Shown here one piece after another: positions 30,351-30,959 of a stretch of 30,959 nt of DNA. The notes below the pieces were generated by a model, which worked only from the letters and a program-made list of their open reading frames with translations, was not told where the DNA came from and did not search any database. The stretch is from contig JBOHLR010000008.1 of assembly GCA_050729555.1 (NCBI GenBank), positions 1 through 30,959 of the forward strand, in the 5' to 3' direction. Position 1 is the stretch's first letter. The number at the start of each line of letters is the position of its first letter. The position numbers were made by a program, and so were the translations under genes. This DNA comes from REEB95 sp050729555. Its GTDB lineage: Bacteria > Pseudomonadota > Alphaproteobacteria > ATCC43930 > CGMCC-115725.

Positions 30351-30554
30351 CTAGAACTCGATCGAGCCGTCGATCACGTGATCGAGTCCGATTTCGGGTA
30401 TGCGTAGCGTCATCGTGGCGGAAATCTTGCCGTTGGTCTTGAGCGCTCCCGACACGATCGCTGCATGCACCGCGTTCTCGATCTCGCGTTGCGACGTGAC
30501 GCCGACGACCTTGAGGAACTTGCGCAGTTCCATGTTGAAGCGGTCCTCGTCCAT
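30351..30554 (-). CDS. DUF6494 family small protein
   Basis: A 67-residue protein starting MDEDRFNMELRKFLKVVGVT and SQREIENAVHAAIVSGAL, then KISATMTLRIPEIGLDHVID. This matches the pattern of small DUF6494 proteins that I recall (N-terminal M.ED.FNM..RKFLK.VGVTSQREIE..V). GGAG lies seven bases before ATG 30554; the longer frame upstream to 30626 lies in the zapE promoter region and is not used. It is convergent with sdhB and divergent from zapE. Function unknown. Confidence 0.85.
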   Translation of the reverse strand: MDEDRFNMELRKFLKVVGVTSQREIENAVHAAIVSGALKTNGKISATMTLRIPEIGLDHVIDGSIEF

Positions 30555-30634
30555 GTTCCGTCTCCTTCCGTCGTGGCATGCCAAACCGGATGACATCGTA
30601 GACGAGACTGTGTAATCGCGCCGCAAATTTGGCT

Positions 30635-30959
30635 ATGACTGCGCCGTCGATGCAGTCCCTAGGTCAACCGTCAGCCGCACAGCCGAATTCACCGATGCTC
30701 GGTCCGCTCGCGCGGTATCGCGCGCGCGTCGCCGCGGGCGAGCTGGTCTATGACGCCGCCCAGGAGCGCGCCGCGGCAAAGCTCGAAGCGTTGTGGTCGG
30801 CGTTGGTCGACGACCGCATGATCAGCGCGCGGTGCGGTTGGCGCGCTCGGCTGGGCCTAGTCCGCCCACAGGCGGCACCACAAAAAGGCATCTATCTCCA
30901 TGGCGGCGTCGGCCGCGGCAAGACCATGCTGATGAACATATTCTTCGGATCGGTCAGCT
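30635..30959 (+). CDS. zapE: Cell-division ATPase ZapE (AFG1-like), partial
   Basis: The frame opens at ATG 30635 and runs off the end of the window (108 residues seen). It reads GPLARYRARVAAGELVYDAA, then QERAAAKLEALWSAL, and the Walker A motif KGIYLHGGVGRGKTMLMNIF. These mark the AFG1-like P-loop ATPase family, called ZapE in proteobacteria, which destabilises FtsZ polymers under stress and acts with membrane quality control. The ribosome site is weak. In alphaproteobacteria zapE commonly sits between sdh and mdh, which fits this position. The C-terminal two thirds are outside the window. Confidence 0.9.
   Translation, partial: MTAPSMQSLGQPSAAQPNSPMLGPLARYRARVAAGELVYDAAQERAAAKLEALWSALVDDRMISARCGWRARLGLVRPQAAPQKGIYLHGGVGRGKTMLMNIFFGSVS

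Noticed and set aside
30356..30387. Inverted repeat ACTCGATC ... GATCGAGT between sdhB and DUF6494
   Set aside because: It lies inside the DUF6494 coding sequence, has a 16-base loop and no T-run, so it is not a convincing terminator.
1..30959. CRISPR array, tRNA or rRNA genes, insertion sequence ends
   Set aside because: No regular direct repeats with spacers, no cloverleaf-like segments or conserved rRNA blocks, and no transposase or integrase frames were seen on either strand.

Overview
The window reads as a chromosomal segment of a high-GC alphaproteobacterium; the order within the class is not certain. The best clues are the core gene orders: argD-argF-hslO, asd followed by a CoA-ester lyase and sdhCDAB, then a DUF6494 gene and zapE. 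Gene starts use ATG and GTG with GGAG-type ribosome binding sites, and junctions are tight with ATGA or GTGA overlaps. I see no rRNA, tRNA, CRISPR array or insertion sequence.

Layout. Bases 1-3400 are an accessory stretch: a remnant small gene, a lone membrane protein gene, and a minus-strand run of six very small genes joined mostly by ATGA overlaps. Three of the six carry a frameshift or nonsense codon, and a perfect 28-bp palindrome lies inside the run. Bases 3418-4355 hold a fluoride-resistance unit on the minus strand: promoter, fluoride (crcB) riboswitch, intrinsic terminator, crcB and a DUF190 gene. Bases 4460-5607 hold apaG-folE on the plus strand, with a hairpin near the start of the predicted mRNA. 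After a convergent lipoprotein gene, bases 6321-9540 hold a minus-strand arginine unit. Its consensus-like promoter is followed by a 24-codon leader ORF ending in three arginine codons and a stop that sit inside a 10-bp hairpin, then argD, argF and hslO.

Bases 9553-15893 hold an ABC-2 permease gene without its ATPase, recX, a large YbiO-like mechanosensitive channel gene, a LysE-type exporter gene, a frameshifted glycosyltransferase-like gene and a DUF169 gene. Bases 15971-17710 encode a MASE1-type sensor histidine kinase whose best start, with a strong ribosome site, is cut off by an in-frame TAG. Bases 17856-22669 hold a plus-strand cluster like the gliding-motility (Gld) ABC exporters: ATPase, permease, auxiliary protein, DUF4340 protein and a tiny DUF1289 cysteine-rich protein. 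Pirin and a small lipoprotein gene follow, then convergent panB. Bases 24987-30342 hold asd, a CoA-ester lyase gene and the complete sdhCDAB operon for respiratory complex II. The window ends inside zapE.

The most interesting signal is the arginine-rich leader before argD, which has all the parts of a translation-dependent leader control. Next come the in-frame stop before the histidine kinase, the small-gene operon with its palindrome, and the textbook fluoride riboswitch. Several lesions could be real decay or base-call errors; I cannot separate these from the sequence alone.
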